DNA of 64,000 nt, from NCBI GenBank assembly GCA_003255745.1, contig KZ836040.1, positions 67,748 to 131,747 on the forward strand, written 5' to 3'. The notes below the pieces were generated by a model. The model was given only the letters and a program-made list of their open reading frames with translations. It ran no database searches and was not told where the DNA came from. This stretch comes from Paracoccus saliphilus. Its GTDB lineage: Bacteria; Pseudomonadota; Alphaproteobacteria; Rhodobacterales; Rhodobacteraceae. The first letter of the stretch is position 1. Each line of letters opens with the position of its first letter. A program made the position numbers and the translations under genes. Positions 28,256 through 37,297 of this stretch are shown here, in pieces.

Positions 28256-29083
28256 TCAGGCGCCGTCCCCTGCACCAAGCAGCTGGTTCATGCTGTGCGA
28301 CGGTTCAGGACAACCCGCATCGCCGATCACACGCGCCGGAACGCCCGCCACGGTCTTGCAGGGAGGAACCTCCTGCAGCACCACCGAGCCGGCAGCGATG
28401 CGCGAATGGTGCCCGATGTGGATGTTGCCCAGCACTTTCGCGCCGGCTCCGATCAGGACCCCGTTTCCGATCTTCGGATGGCGATCGCCATCTTCCTTGC
28501 CGGTCCCGCCCAAGGTCACGGAATGCAGCATGGACACGTCGTTGCCGACGGTCGCCGTTTCGCCGATGACGATGGAATGCGCGTGATCGATCATGACCCC
28601 TGTGCCGATCCTGGCTGCCGGATGGATGTCCACCCCAAAGCACTCCGAGCAGCGCATCTGCACGAAATACGCCAAGTCGCGCCGGTTCTGCTGCCACAGC
28701 CAATGGGCCATGCGATAGGCCTGCAGCGCCTGGAAGCCCTTGAAGAACAGCACCGGCTGCAGCAGCCGGTGGGTGGCCGGGTCCCTGTCATAGACCGCCA
28801 TCAGATCGGCCCTTGCGGCATCGCCCAGTTCGGGGGTGGTGGCATAGGCCTGGTCTGCGATCTCCCGCAGGATCTGCTCACTCATCTCGCCCGAAGCCAG
28901 CTTCAGCGAGAACCTGAACGCAAGCGCCGCCTCCAGGCTGTGATGATGCAGAAGACCCGCATGGATCAGCGCACCCAGCAACGGCTCATCGGCCACGGCC
29001 GCACGCGCTTCATCACAAAGCTGGGCCCAGATGGCGTCCCGGTTCAGTGACAGAGATTTTTTCTTGGCATGCAGCATGTTCAT
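28256..29083 (-). CDS. cysE: Serine O-acetyltransferase
   Basis: Acetylates L-serine with acetyl-CoA, the first step to cysteine. 275 residues: an N-terminal helical domain and a C-terminal left-handed beta helix made of hexapeptide repeats (IGTGVMIDHAHSIVIGE, GNDVSMLHSVTLGG, IGAGAKVLGNI). The DHAH segment includes the catalytic His/Asp. Lies immediately beyond the 3' end of the GTA cluster on the same strand. A 13-bp inverted repeat ends at its start codon, and a short leader open to structure may affect translation. Confidence 0.94.
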   Translation of the reverse strand: MNMLHAKKKSLSLNRDAIWAQLCDEARAAVADEPLLGALIHAGLLHHHSLEAALAFRFSLKLASGEMSEQILREIADQAYATTPELGDAARADLMAVYDRDPATHRLLQPVLFFKGFQALQAYRMAHWLWQQNRRDLAYFVQMRCSECFGVDIHPAARIGTGVMIDHAHSIVIGETATVGNDVSMLHSVTLGGTGKEDGDRHPKIGNGVLIGAGAKVLGNIHIGHHSRIAAGSVVLQEVPPCKTVAGVPARVIGDAGCPEPSHSMNQLLGAGDGA

Positions 29084-29084
29084 C

Positions 29085-29154
29085 TTGGCCCGCCCGGTCG
29101 CTCAGGTCTTTCTCATAAACCAGAAATCGTCATGGGAAAAGCCGGGCGGGCCAA
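29085..29154. repeat. Long-arm inverted repeat between the GTA cluster and cysE
   Basis: Perfect 13-bp arms TTGGCCCGCCCGG (29085-29097) and CCGGGCGGGCCAA (29142-29154) with 44 nt between. It fills most of the gap between the DUF2793 stop and the cysE ATG. On the minus strand the second arm ends 1 nt before the cysE start codon, where the ribosome-binding site should be. It may be a terminator for the GTA transcript, a cysE leader structure, or both. Confidence 0.6.
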
Positions 29155-29160
29155 TTGCCG

Positions 29161-29871
29161 TCAAACCGGCAGGCGCAGTTCCAGCCAATGAACCGCAAGG
29201 CGGATGCGCCCACTGGAAAAGGTCCCGCCTTCGGCCGAAACGATCAGGGGCGCGGGCTGGTAATAGGTCATCGGGGTTCCCAGGATACCGCGCGACCACG
29301 AACCCTGCGGTTTCCCCAGTCCTTGTCCAAAACGCACAAGCGCGCCGGATGTGCCCAATTGCCAACCCGTCGCCGTGCCTGTGATTTCCTCGGTCACCCT
29401 TGCCGCAGCGCCGAATACCATCGCGCCCGCCGGAATCAGGACGCTGCTGATCACGCTCGTCTCCGAGGACAGCACCACCTCACCTTCCGCAAGCCCTGCG
29501 ACAAGGCCAGAGCCAGATGCCCCCAGGGTCAGGGCGCCGACCACCCAGGAAGCCCCGTCATGGATCGCTTCGCTTCCGCGATCGACGACGAAGGCCCGCA
29601 TCCCCCCTCCAGGCGGCACGAACACCCACCCTCCGTTCGACCCGATGGCGATGGACCCTGCCTGTCCGGCCCAGGCACCTTGAGGCGCGGATGGCACGCC
29701 CCAGCACTGCCCGTTCAAAACCGTGTCCGGGGGGATTGAAACGGAAACACTTTGAAGGACCATGTTTACCAAGCCGTCCAGCTGCATAAGCGCCTCGTTC
29801 ACCGTGACATGCTTCTGGGCTTGTGCCGGTTGCAGCAGGGACATCTGAAAGCGCGTCGTCTCATTCGGCAT
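29161..29871 (-). CDS. DUF2793 protein at the GTA 3' end (GhsA-like head-spike candidate)
   Basis: A 236-residue DUF2793 protein. The N-terminal QMSLLQPAQAQKHVTVNEAL and the segments PPDTVLNGQCWGVP and GGWVFVPPGGGMRAFV are the conserved DUF2793 core; the rest is beta-rich. In R. capsulatus the GTA head-spike protein GhsA belongs to this family but is encoded away from the main cluster; here the gene overlaps the g15 stop by 11 bp and reads as the last gene of the operon. The start has AAGGAGAG upstream; an in-frame ATG at 29898 lies deeper in g15. The head-spike role is inferred. Confidence 0.75.
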   Translation of the reverse strand: MPNETTRFQMSLLQPAQAQKHVTVNEALMQLDGLVNMVLQSVSVSIPPDTVLNGQCWGVPSAPQGAWAGQAGSIAIGSNGGWVFVPPGGGMRAFVVDRGSEAIHDGASWVVGALTLGASGSGLVAGLAEGEVVLSSETSVISSVLIPAGAMVFGAAARVTEEITGTATGWQLGTSGALVRFGQGLGKPQGSWSRGILGTPMTYYQPAPLIVSAEGGTFSSGRIRLAVHWLELRLPV

Positions 29872-32800
29872 TGAATTCTCTCCTTGCAAACGGGCCACGC
29901 CCGAAGCTCTGGGACAACTGGGCGACTTGGACGGTCAGCGGTCCGGGGGAAATCTGCGACCAATCGGAATCTGTCAGGGAATAGGACGGTTGGCTGACTT
30001 CAGCTTCCAGAAACAGCCGCCCGTTGCTGCTCAGGCGCAGCAGGTAGCATTCGTGGGTCTCACCCAAGGGAATGTCGGGCCCGTCCCAGCCATCGCCATC
30101 AATCCTGCTGCGCCTGATCCAGGTGATCCTGCGCCCGTTCATCCGCAGATGGCAGGGGGCATAGGGGCGCAACCCGATCCCTGGTGCCTCGGTCGTGCGG
30201 CTGCGATAGCTTGCATCGTCAGGTGCGCGCAGTGCCGGACCGATCCGCCAGAACCGCTCCTGTCCCCGTGCCGACGGCGCCAGGTCCACCTGACGTGCGC
30301 CGCCGTCAAGAAATACGACCAGACTTCCGGCAGGCCAGCTGGGGGGCATCACGGCATCGCTGCCAGCCTGTCCTCGCAGGCGCTGGCTGATCTGCCACTC
30401 ATTGGGGGCGACCAGCTCTGCCCTTGCGAACTGCATGACCTCCCACCCGTCGATCAAGCCGTCACCGATCGCGACGGCATTCGCTCCGGAAAGCAATGCC
30501 CGCGTGGTGACCGAGCGAAGACTGTCGTTCAGCAGCCGCAGCCGCAGCGGCACGCCCCGGTCGATCAAACCCGGCTGCGCCCGTGGCAGTGGCGTCAGGG
30601 TTCGCCCGATCAGCGCGCGGCGATCGATCAGAAGGTTCAAGTCGAATCCGCCCTCGGCTTCGGCAGAATGATAAGCGGCCACCGTGCCTGGCCAAGGATG
30701 TGCCGCAACGGCCAGATAAGGGGCATGGGGTACCTCGTCGCCCCGCAGCAGAGGCAGGTCCAAAAAGACCGGCTGAACCGGCAGCGGCGGCGTGTACCGG
30801 CGGATGCTGTTCTGGTCATGGTGGCTCAGCCGGGCGGTATACAGGCCGGGATCCACCCGAATTGCCTCGACAGTGATTGCGCCGGCACGCTCCACGCGGT
30901 CGATGCGCCACCGGCGGGTCTCCTGTCCCGGCATCTGGGAAAGGATCACATCCCCGGGCCCTAGGCTGGCTTGCGATGGGGGCAGGACAAAGCGGGCCGT
31001 ATCCCGCGCCACCTCGGCCTCGGCGATCCAGCGATCGGCGATTGCGCGACCCTCGGCCCGTGTAAGCACCATCGCGAATTCGCTGTCCGATACGGCATGA
31101 CGGGTTTCGTCGGCCAGGCTCGACTCGGCGGTGGCCACGCCATAGTCGCCACCCGACTCGACATGGCTCAGGCGCAGCCGGCCCACATTCGCCGCCTCGA
31201 CCTGACGGGTCGTCTCGAATCCCATCAGCTCGCCAGCCACCGCCAGGTCATTGAACGTGATCTGGGCCTTGGCCAAACCGTCCCGGGCCACGAACGTCAG
31301 CACCCCGTCCCGTTCCACCGCGTCGAAACCATGCGCCAGCATCAAAGGCTGCAAAGCCGCCCGGCCGGATTCGGTGCCGCTCAGGGCGTAGCCCCGCACG
31401 ACCCCCGAAATGTTGGACACGTCCACCGCCGTCACCCCTGCTGCGCGACAGATGTCGCGCACGACTGCACGCAAGGATACGGCCCCTGCCCGGCCGTTCA
31501 GCCAGTGCCCGCGCTCCCACGCGGGGCCGTCCGACCACAGGTCGCTGCGACCGGGGAATGCTGGAAAGGGCCGCGCGTCCCAGCACCAGACATGTGCCCG
31601 GTCCGTATCCAACATTGCCAAGCCATCCGCATTCCGGGGATTGTTCTGAGGGTCGCGCCAGAAGTCCATTAACGCTTCGACATATGCCGCCTGGATCGCA
31701 TCGTTGCGGGTTCCGTTCGAGTAATGGGGCAGCGTACTTTCGGAACTCATGGCGTCCAGAAACTTGTTGGGCTGGTTTGTGGCCTTGTCCAAGGCGGCAC
31801 ATCCAATCTCGGTGAACCAGATGGGTTTGGAGCCAGGCACCCATGCCGTCGCCTCGCGCTGGCGCACCCCCGCCGGTCGGTCGAAATGCTGGTTTTGCCA
31901 CCAGCTTTTCAGGTCCTTGTAACGCCAGACCCAAGCCTCGTCATAAATGCCGTCCGTGATAGGCGTGCGCGCTTGGGCGTCCCGATCTGCATCGCTGGCA
32001 TAATACCAGTCAAAGCCTTCACCCCCGGCGATGTTGGACTTGAGGTACTCGATGTTGTCGATGCGCCCCCAGTGCGCGTCCAGGTGACTGTCCCCCTCGC
32101 GCCAGTCCGACAGCGGCATGTAGTTGTCGATGCCGACAAAATCGATGTTGGGATCGGCCCACAACGGATCCAGATGAAAGAACAGCGCCCCATTCCCAGG
32201 ATGATGGCCGAAGTATTCCGACCAGTCGGCCGCATAACCAATCTTTACACCCCGTCCCACGATGGAACGCACGTCCGCCGCCAACTGGCGCAACGCCGCG
32301 ACCGCCGGATAACTGTTCGACGGGCCACGGATCTGCGTCATCGCCACCATTTCGGACCCGATCAGGAAGGCATCGATCCCACCTGCGGCGGCACACAGAT
32401 GTGCGTAATGCAGGATAAAGCGGCGATAGGACCACTCCTCCGGCCCGTGATAGGAAACCTGATCCCCGTCGCGGCTGAAATGGAAGGGTTGCGCCGTCCC
32501 GAAAAAGGCAGCCACCTGATCGACCGCTGCCGTTGTGCCGTCGGTCGTCCCGGTTCGGCCCGGCGCAACGGAGGTGGTAATCCTCCCCCGCCACGGCATG
32601 ACGGGCTGCTCGGTCGCCCCATAGGGATCCGGCTGCCCGTTCCCGGGCAACTGCTCCATGAGGATGAACGGATAGAAGATTGCCTTCCGGCCCGAGGCTG
32701 ACAGCGCGCGCAGCCCCTCGATGACCGAACGGTCCGAAGGCGTGCCCCCATAGATAGGCCGACCGTTGACTTGTGCGACCTCATCGGCCTCGACACGGGC

Positions 32801-33742
32801 AATGCCGCCTGCATACCACGGCATTTCGTCGCCTTCCGAGGCCCTGAACTCCACCTTCGGCATGACCTGGCAGTTTCCAATCCGCAGATCGCTGCCAAAC
32901 CAGGAGACGACAAGCGAGACCGAGCCGACATTAGGTAGCTCACGTCCCAGCACATCAAGCGAGGCGCTGAAATCCGTGCCCCCCATGGGCGTGTTGACGT
33001 TGAAGCTGCGCACCCCGCCCAAATCGTCGGAATGGTGGACGCGTGTCGTTGCCAGAGAGTATTCGCCCGTCCCAGGTATCAGCGCCACGGCCCGCACATC
33101 GCGCGACAGGCCGGACCCGTCCCGAGCCGGGCTGGTCACCTCGAAACTCAGCTGGGGCATGCGATTGTTCCACCGCTCCAGGCTGAGATTTTCCAGCACG
33201 ACATAGGCGGTGCCGCGATAGGCGGGAGCTTCGTCGCCCTCGTGGGCCGCGATGATCGGATCCGGCATCTGCGTTTCGGCGCCACGATAAACGCGCATGT
33301 TCAGGTCGTCGGCGGCAATCTCTTCGCCATCCGCCCATACCCTGCCCACGCTTAGGATGCCACCCTCGCACAGCGCCAGCGCCACCGAGAGGCGGTAGCT
33401 GATCTGGGTCACGCGCGGCTGCGGCGCCCCCTTGCCGCTGCCCCCGCCTTCGGTGCGGGTAACCTCCTCCAGGGGCGAGGTCCAGATGACGTGGCCCGGC
33501 ATCCGCATCTGTCCCCAGACGCGGGGAATGGCGATGCCTTCGCCGGCGGTCTGGATGCGCAGGCGGTCGATGCGCCCTGTCTCGACCGCCTTTGCGCCGC
33601 CACCCAGCAGGCGCTGGTCGATCGCCCGGCCGATGACGGCCCCCGCCGCACGTCCCAGCACGGCGCCGGACAGGCCAAGTACCGCACCGCCAAACCCCGC
33701 ACCAAGCGATGCTCCGACCGCAGACAGGACTATCGTGGCCAT
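29861..33742 (-). CDS. GTA g15: hub/megatron (host-specificity) protein with TIM-barrel-like domain
   Basis: The largest GTA gene, 1293 residues, forming the baseplate hub at the tail tip. The N-terminus is Gly/Ala-rich and hydrophobic (LGAGFGGAVLGLSGAVLG). The middle (about 420-720) is the GTA TIM-barrel-like domain, with IDAFLIGSEM, KIGYAADWSEYFGHHPG and PIWFTEIGCAALDKATNQPNKF. After it come the phage-tail hub domain and a C-terminal beta-rich part. Length and order match g15 of R. capsulatus. Whether the TIM barrel is a working glycosidase is not known. Strong GGAGG before the ATG. Confidence 0.92.
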   Translation of the reverse strand: MATIVLSAVGASLGAGFGGAVLGLSGAVLGRAAGAVIGRAIDQRLLGGGAKAVETGRIDRLRIQTAGEGIAIPRVWGQMRMPGHVIWTSPLEEVTRTEGGGSGKGAPQPRVTQISYRLSVALALCEGGILSVGRVWADGEEIAADDLNMRVYRGAETQMPDPIIAAHEGDEAPAYRGTAYVVLENLSLERWNNRMPQLSFEVTSPARDGSGLSRDVRAVALIPGTGEYSLATTRVHHSDDLGGVRSFNVNTPMGGTDFSASLDVLGRELPNVGSVSLVVSWFGSDLRIGNCQVMPKVEFRASEGDEMPWYAGGIARVEADEVAQVNGRPIYGGTPSDRSVIEGLRALSASGRKAIFYPFILMEQLPGNGQPDPYGATEQPVMPWRGRITTSVAPGRTGTTDGTTAAVDQVAAFFGTAQPFHFSRDGDQVSYHGPEEWSYRRFILHYAHLCAAAGGIDAFLIGSEMVAMTQIRGPSNSYPAVAALRQLAADVRSIVGRGVKIGYAADWSEYFGHHPGNGALFFHLDPLWADPNIDFVGIDNYMPLSDWREGDSHLDAHWGRIDNIEYLKSNIAGGEGFDWYYASDADRDAQARTPITDGIYDEAWVWRYKDLKSWWQNQHFDRPAGVRQREATAWVPGSKPIWFTEIGCAALDKATNQPNKFLDAMSSESTLPHYSNGTRNDAIQAAYVEALMDFWRDPQNNPRNADGLAMLDTDRAHVWCWDARPFPAFPGRSDLWSDGPAWERGHWLNGRAGAVSLRAVVRDICRAAGVTAVDVSNISGVVRGYALSGTESGRAALQPLMLAHGFDAVERDGVLTFVARDGLAKAQITFNDLAVAGELMGFETTRQVEAANVGRLRLSHVESGGDYGVATAESSLADETRHAVSDSEFAMVLTRAEGRAIADRWIAEAEVARDTARFVLPPSQASLGPGDVILSQMPGQETRRWRIDRVERAGAITVEAIRVDPGLYTARLSHHDQNSIRRYTPPLPVQPVFLDLPLLRGDEVPHAPYLAVAAHPWPGTVAAYHSAEAEGGFDLNLLIDRRALIGRTLTPLPRAQPGLIDRGVPLRLRLLNDSLRSVTTRALLSGANAVAIGDGLIDGWEVMQFARAELVAPNEWQISQRLRGQAGSDAVMPPSWPAGSLVVFLDGGARQVDLAPSARGQERFWRIGPALRAPDDASYRSRTTEAPGIGLRPYAPCHLRMNGRRITWIRRSRIDGDGWDGPDIPLGETHECYLLRLSSNGRLFLEAEVSQPSYSLTDSDWSQISPGPLTVQVAQLSQSFGRGPFARREFNAE

Positions 33743-33766
33743 GCTGGCCTCCTTCGTTCAAGATGG

Positions 33767-34195
33767 TCAGGGAAATCGGAACCGCGCGACGATCCGGGAC
33801 CGCCAAGGCGGTGTCAGTGGGCTCTCGATCACGCCATGATAGGTATATGCGTGCAAAAATGTGACTTCAGCGCCAGTGACCGACAGAACACCCAGATGCT
33901 TGGCGATGGCCGCTTGGCGCATCCGGAACAACAGCACTTGTCCAGCCGCCCAAGGCTCATTGATCGCAATCGGCACCAGGTGCCGGGTCGCGGCGGCCAA
34001 CAGCAGTTCCCGGCTGCCGCACTCGGCCCAGTCTGCCGTATAGGCAGGCGGAGTTTCGGGTTCATTGCCATAAATCTCGCGCCAGATCCCGCGGATCAGG
34101 CCCAGACAGTCGGCCCCGCAACCCTTGCTGCTGGCCTGATGCACATACGGTGTTCCCAGCCATCCCCGGGCCGCCTCGACCACGCGATCATCCAT
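33767..34195 (-). CDS. GTA g14: NlpC/P60-type cell-wall peptidase
   Basis: Tail-tip peptidase of 142 residues, thought to open the recipient's peptidoglycan during DNA entry. The NlpC/P60 fold shows GWLGTPYVHQASSKGCGADCLGLIRG with the nucleophilic Cys in ADCLGL and the catalytic His in AKHLGVL. No signal peptide, as expected for a particle-borne enzyme. It overlaps g13 by 8 bp. Confidence 0.9.
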   Translation of the reverse strand: MDDRVVEAARGWLGTPYVHQASSKGCGADCLGLIRGIWREIYGNEPETPPAYTADWAECGSRELLLAAATRHLVPIAINEPWAAGQVLLFRMRQAAIAKHLGVLSVTGAEVTFLHAYTYHGVIESPLTPPWRSRIVARFRFP

Positions 34196-35021
34196 TGCGC
34201 AGCCCGACCTGCGGCGCCATCAGCCAGTCTTCCGAAGGCAGATGCGGAAAGCCCCGGAAATTCATAAAATTCGCGAACTTGAACCGGCAGGTCGCAGCCG
34301 CCTTGTCGCAACCCGCAGACAGCCGGACCTGATCGCCCGCCGCAGGAATGATACCCGGCGCCGACCAAAGTTCGATTACCCGACCGCCCCCAGGAAAGGC
34401 CGTGTCGTTCTTGATCATGCCGTGCAGTCCCTCTGCAGTGCCCGTCAGCACCTCGATGCGCCCCTGCTCGAACCAGTTCGAGGCGAAGGACGGGAAATCG
34501 GTGAAGGTGAAGATCCGGCCCTGCTCCAGGCCCTCGACCTGACGCAGGACTGACAGGGTCGGGGTGGTCAGATCCACCTTGCAGGTTGCGTCGCCCAATC
34601 GGGAACTGCATCTGCGATGATACACCCGACCTTGTGGCGCATTCAGCTGCTCGGACAGCCCGCGCAGCTCGGCACGAAAGGCGCCGTTGGCCCGTGCAAC
34701 CTCGCCCAACGTGCCGCGGAACACCAGCTTGCGGCGCGTCGTGTCTGTCCAGTCGACCTCCCACATGCGCAGCTGCGCATCGTCCCATCGGCCGGCCATC
34801 AGGTCGCGTTCGGTGATGGCATCATCGCTCAGCGCGCCCGTCGCTTCCGAGTTGTCTACGGACAGCCCCGTGGCCTGGACCAGGGCCTTCGCCGTCAGAC
34901 CCTGGTCTGGGCGAAAGGTCACCCCGCCAAAGTCCAGAACGCGGTCATGATCGGTGAACCCCAAGGTCAGGCCGTCAGCCCGGCGCACCGACCAGGCGCG
35001 CGCGATCGTTGTCGTTGTCAT
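34188..35021 (-). CDS. GTA g13: DUF2163 tail hub protein
   Basis: A 277-residue baseplate protein of the DUF2163/phage BR0599 family. It begins TTTIARAWSVRRADGLTLGFTDHD and has the conserved TGLSVDNSEATGAL segment. Four Cys in CSSRLGDATC and CDKAAATC suggest a metal or cluster site: in RcGTA the hub protein of this position carries an iron-sulfur cluster. 4-bp overlap with g12 and 8-bp overlap with g14. Confidence 0.9.
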   Translation of the reverse strand: MTTTTIARAWSVRRADGLTLGFTDHDRVLDFGGVTFRPDQGLTAKALVQATGLSVDNSEATGALSDDAITERDLMAGRWDDAQLRMWEVDWTDTTRRKLVFRGTLGEVARANGAFRAELRGLSEQLNAPQGRVYHRRCSSRLGDATCKVDLTTPTLSVLRQVEGLEQGRIFTFTDFPSFASNWFEQGRIEVLTGTAEGLHGMIKNDTAFPGGGRVIELWSAPGIIPAAGDQVRLSAGCDKAAATCRFKFANFMNFRGFPHLPSEDWLMAPQVGLRNG

Positions 35022-35650
35022 ACGCGCACCTCGATCACTGGGATATCGGGAACCTGCCCGGCCTGGAATGACGAAACCGAAACTGCAATCCTGTCCGTGT
35101 CAAAGCGCACCGGCAGGTCGAATTCATAGCCTACGGTGACCTCTGCCCCGACATCCGGCGCCTCGATAAAGGTGATCAGGCCTAGGGCGTGATCGACGCT
35201 GTAGTTGATGTCGTAAAATACCTCATTGCCTCCGATACCCGCACGCACGGAGCCGCGCACCGGCTTGCTGATGGGGCGCTGATAGACGCTAGCACCCGAT
35301 CGATAGGCTTTCGTCAGGGCATAGCTGCGCGTCTGGCCGTCGCCGATGGCGATGACCTGATCCCCGAACCGGGGCACTGCGGACGGAGAGCAGCTTTTGT
35401 AATCCGACCAGTCCTTCCAGCGAAAGCCGTGCAGCTGCCCCGACCGCGCCTCGAAAAAGGCGATCACAGCCGACAGGTCATCCAGCGAACGCAGCCCCAT
35501 CCCTGCATCAAAGCGACGGCGGGAATGAATCCAAGGGGTGTTACGTTCCTCAAAGCCGCTGGCCATCGTGACGATCTCGGTCCGGCGCTCCGGTCCGCCA
35601 ATCGCGCCAAAGGACAAGTTGGCGGGAAATCTCACTTCGTGAAAGGCCAT
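35018..35650 (-). CDS. GTA g12: distal tail protein (DUF2460)
   Basis: A 210-residue DUF2460 protein that joins tail tube and baseplate. Conserved segments are FHEVRFPANLSFGAIGGPERRTEIV, GFEERNTPW and FEARSGQLHGFRWKDWSDYKS. The ATG at 35650 has an ideal AAGGAGG upstream; the frame is open beyond it without family similarity. 4-bp overlap with g13. Confidence 0.92.
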   Translation of the reverse strand: MAFHEVRFPANLSFGAIGGPERRTEIVTMASGFEERNTPWIHSRRRFDAGMGLRSLDDLSAVIAFFEARSGQLHGFRWKDWSDYKSCSPSAVPRFGDQVIAIGDGQTRSYALTKAYRSGASVYQRPISKPVRGSVRAGIGGNEVFYDINYSVDHALGLITFIEAPDVGAEVTVGYEFDLPVRFDTDRIAVSVSSFQAGQVPDIPVIEVRV

Positions 35651-35663
35651 GAAGGTCCTCCTT

Positions 35664-36326
35664 TCAGGTGTTGCGGTCGCCGCGCGACAGGACCCGCGAC
35701 ATCTGCGCCGCGATTTGCGATTGGCTGCGCTGGAAACCGGCCACGTCCGGCGTCTGAATGTTGAACGTGACGTGCACGCGGCCCCCGCCACCCGCGGCGG
35801 CAACGCCCAGCTTGCCGTCCGCGCCTCGGCGCAAGGGCATGATGGCTTCGGGTCCGGCCTCGCCCATCAGGCCGGCGCCGCCCCGCATGGGAAAACTGGT
35901 AGGACCCGAAATCACGCCGCCAGAAGCTGCCCGACCCTGCGAAAAGACGCCGCCTTTCGCAAACGGGGTAAGACCCTGATCCAAGATCCCCCCGCCGAAA
36001 AGCCCCGCTATGCCACCCGCAAGAGTCCCGGCCAGCGCGTTCTCGACCGGTTTCATCGCCATGCCATAAACTGTGTCCGCCAGGGATCTGCCGATATCCT
36101 TCAGCGCGTCGGACAGCTTGCCCCCGTCCAGCACCAGTCCGTCGATTGCACGCCCCAAGCCACGCTCCAGCCCCGATGACAACGTGCCGACCTCGCGCGC
36201 TGTCAGCGCCATGGACTGCCGAAGGCGCCCCAACTCGGCTTGGAACTCGTTTGTCATACGGCCCGTTGGCTCGGGCTCGTCCTCCAGCAGGTCCAAGATT
36301 GGACCCGAACCGTCTTGGATTGCCAT
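35664..36326 (-). CDS. GTA g11: short tail tape-measure protein
   Basis: A 220-residue protein setting tail length. It has an N-terminal helical stretch (FQAELGRLRQSMALTAREVGTLSSGLERGL), a hydrophobic Gly/Ala segment (LAGTLAGGIAGLFGGGIL), and the C-terminal GPEAIMPLRRGADGKLGV shared by lambda-type tape measures. At 220 residues it predicts a short tail, close to the known RcGTA g11. A later in-frame ATG (residue 24) is possible. AAGGAGGGG lies upstream of the chosen start. Confidence 0.9.
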   Translation of the reverse strand: MAIQDGSGPILDLLEDEPEPTGRMTNEFQAELGRLRQSMALTAREVGTLSSGLERGLGRAIDGLVLDGGKLSDALKDIGRSLADTVYGMAMKPVENALAGTLAGGIAGLFGGGILDQGLTPFAKGGVFSQGRAASGGVISGPTSFPMRGGAGLMGEAGPEAIMPLRRGADGKLGVAAAGGGGRVHVTFNIQTPDVAGFQRSQSQIAAQMSRVLSRGDRNT

Positions 36327-36330
36327 CTGA

Positions 36331-36561
36331 TCATTCCCCTCCTTGTTCGCAGCCCAAGCCCGTCAGATCGGGCAAGTCGGCATATTCGGCGGCCAATTCC
36401 TCCAGGCGGGCTCGGGTCATTCCGGGCCGGGCATGGTTCAGGCCAAGCATCAGGGCCAGTTCTGCCGGTGTCAGCGCCCAAAACTGGTCGGGATGCAGCC
36501 GCAGGTCCCGCAGGCCCGCCCGCATCAGCCCTGGCCAGTCCAGCCCGGCGGGTCGGCTCAT
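36331..36561 (-). CDS. GTA g10.1: tail assembly chaperone
   Basis: A 76-residue protein of the phage tail assembly chaperone family (rcc01693-like), with LHPDQFWALTPAELALMLG and a Leu/Glu-rich helix after it. Its ATG overlaps the g10 stop by 4 bp. In tailed phages such chaperones keep the tape measure soluble before assembly. It ends 4 bp before g11. Confidence 0.88.
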   Translation of the reverse strand: MSRPAGLDWPGLMRAGLRDLRLHPDQFWALTPAELALMLGLNHARPGMTRARLEELAAEYADLPDLTGLGCEQGGE

Positions 36562-36875
36562 GCGGCGCCCCTGAACGCCAGGGTCAGCAGCCGGGCCGCG
36601 GCGCGCGCCGCCTCCACCGGGCCACCCTGGACCTGAACCGACATCAGGTCGCCCGCATTTCCGGACCAGCCGGCGCCATGCAAACCGGCCACCAGGACCG
36701 TCAGGATGTCCCTGCTGCTGAACCGACCCTCCTCCAGGCGCCTGGCCAAGCCAACCAGACCTTGCTCGTCCAGTTCGGCCTCCAGCTCTGCCAAGGCACC
36801 AAGCGTCAGGCGCGCCAAATGTGGCTGGCCATCCAGAACCAGCTCCACCTCGCCCCGCATCGGGTTCGCCATCAC
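36558..36875 (-). CDS. GTA g10: GTA-gp10 family tail chaperone-like protein
   Basis: A 105-residue protein of the gene-transfer-agent gp10 family. It has a beta strand pair (GEVELVLDGQPHLARLTLGAL) and then helices (ELEAELDEQGLVGLARRL). Located between major tail protein and chaperone g10.1, with 4-bp overlaps on both sides. The start could be either of two consecutive ATGs. Probably works with g10.1 in tape-measure handling. Confidence 0.88.
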   Translation of the reverse strand: MMANPMRGEVELVLDGQPHLARLTLGALAELEAELDEQGLVGLARRLEEGRFSSRDILTVLVAGLHGAGWSGNAGDLMSVQVQGGPVEAARAAARLLTLAFRGAA

Positions 36876-37285
36876 AGCGCCACGAATGCCAGCGCCCCGG
36901 CCGAGGCCAGCGCGATTTCATACGTGGCTTCACCGTCATGGGTGCCTGAATATTCCAGCGACGTGATCTGGAACGGCCCTTCGACGCGGCCAAAGGACGG
37001 GATGATGACCTGAAAGCGTGGCACCTCGCCGTCGAAAAAGACCTGGCGCGCGCGCCCGTCGCTGGCCGCGTCGCGAAACACACCCGAACCCGCGATCGAG
37101 GCGCTCCGCACCCCCGCCCCACCGAGAAGCTCGCGCCAGCCGCCCTCGCTCTCCAGGCTCGTTACGTCGACCGTGTCGGCGTTGAACGACAGGCGCGACG
37201 CCCGCAACCCCGCCACCGTTTCAAACGTGCCGTCACCGATCATGTCCATTCGGATCAAAAGATCGCGTCCGCTTTGCACTGCCAT
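36872..37285 (-). CDS. GTA g9: major tail tube protein
   Basis: A 137-residue TP901-1-like major tail protein that forms the tail tube. It begins VQSGRDLLIRMDMIGDGTFETVAGL and contains NADTVDVTSLESEGGWRELL, the typical tube-protein segment, and ends in the beta-rich EGPFQITSLEYSGTHDGEATYEIA. GAGGAG upstream. Overlaps g10 by 4 bp. Confidence 0.92.
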   Translation of the reverse strand: MAVQSGRDLLIRMDMIGDGTFETVAGLRASRLSFNADTVDVTSLESEGGWRELLGGAGVRSASIAGSGVFRDAASDGRARQVFFDGEVPRFQVIIPSFGRVEGPFQITSLEYSGTHDGEATYEIALASAGALAFVAL

Positions 37286-37297
37286 TTTCTATTCTCC

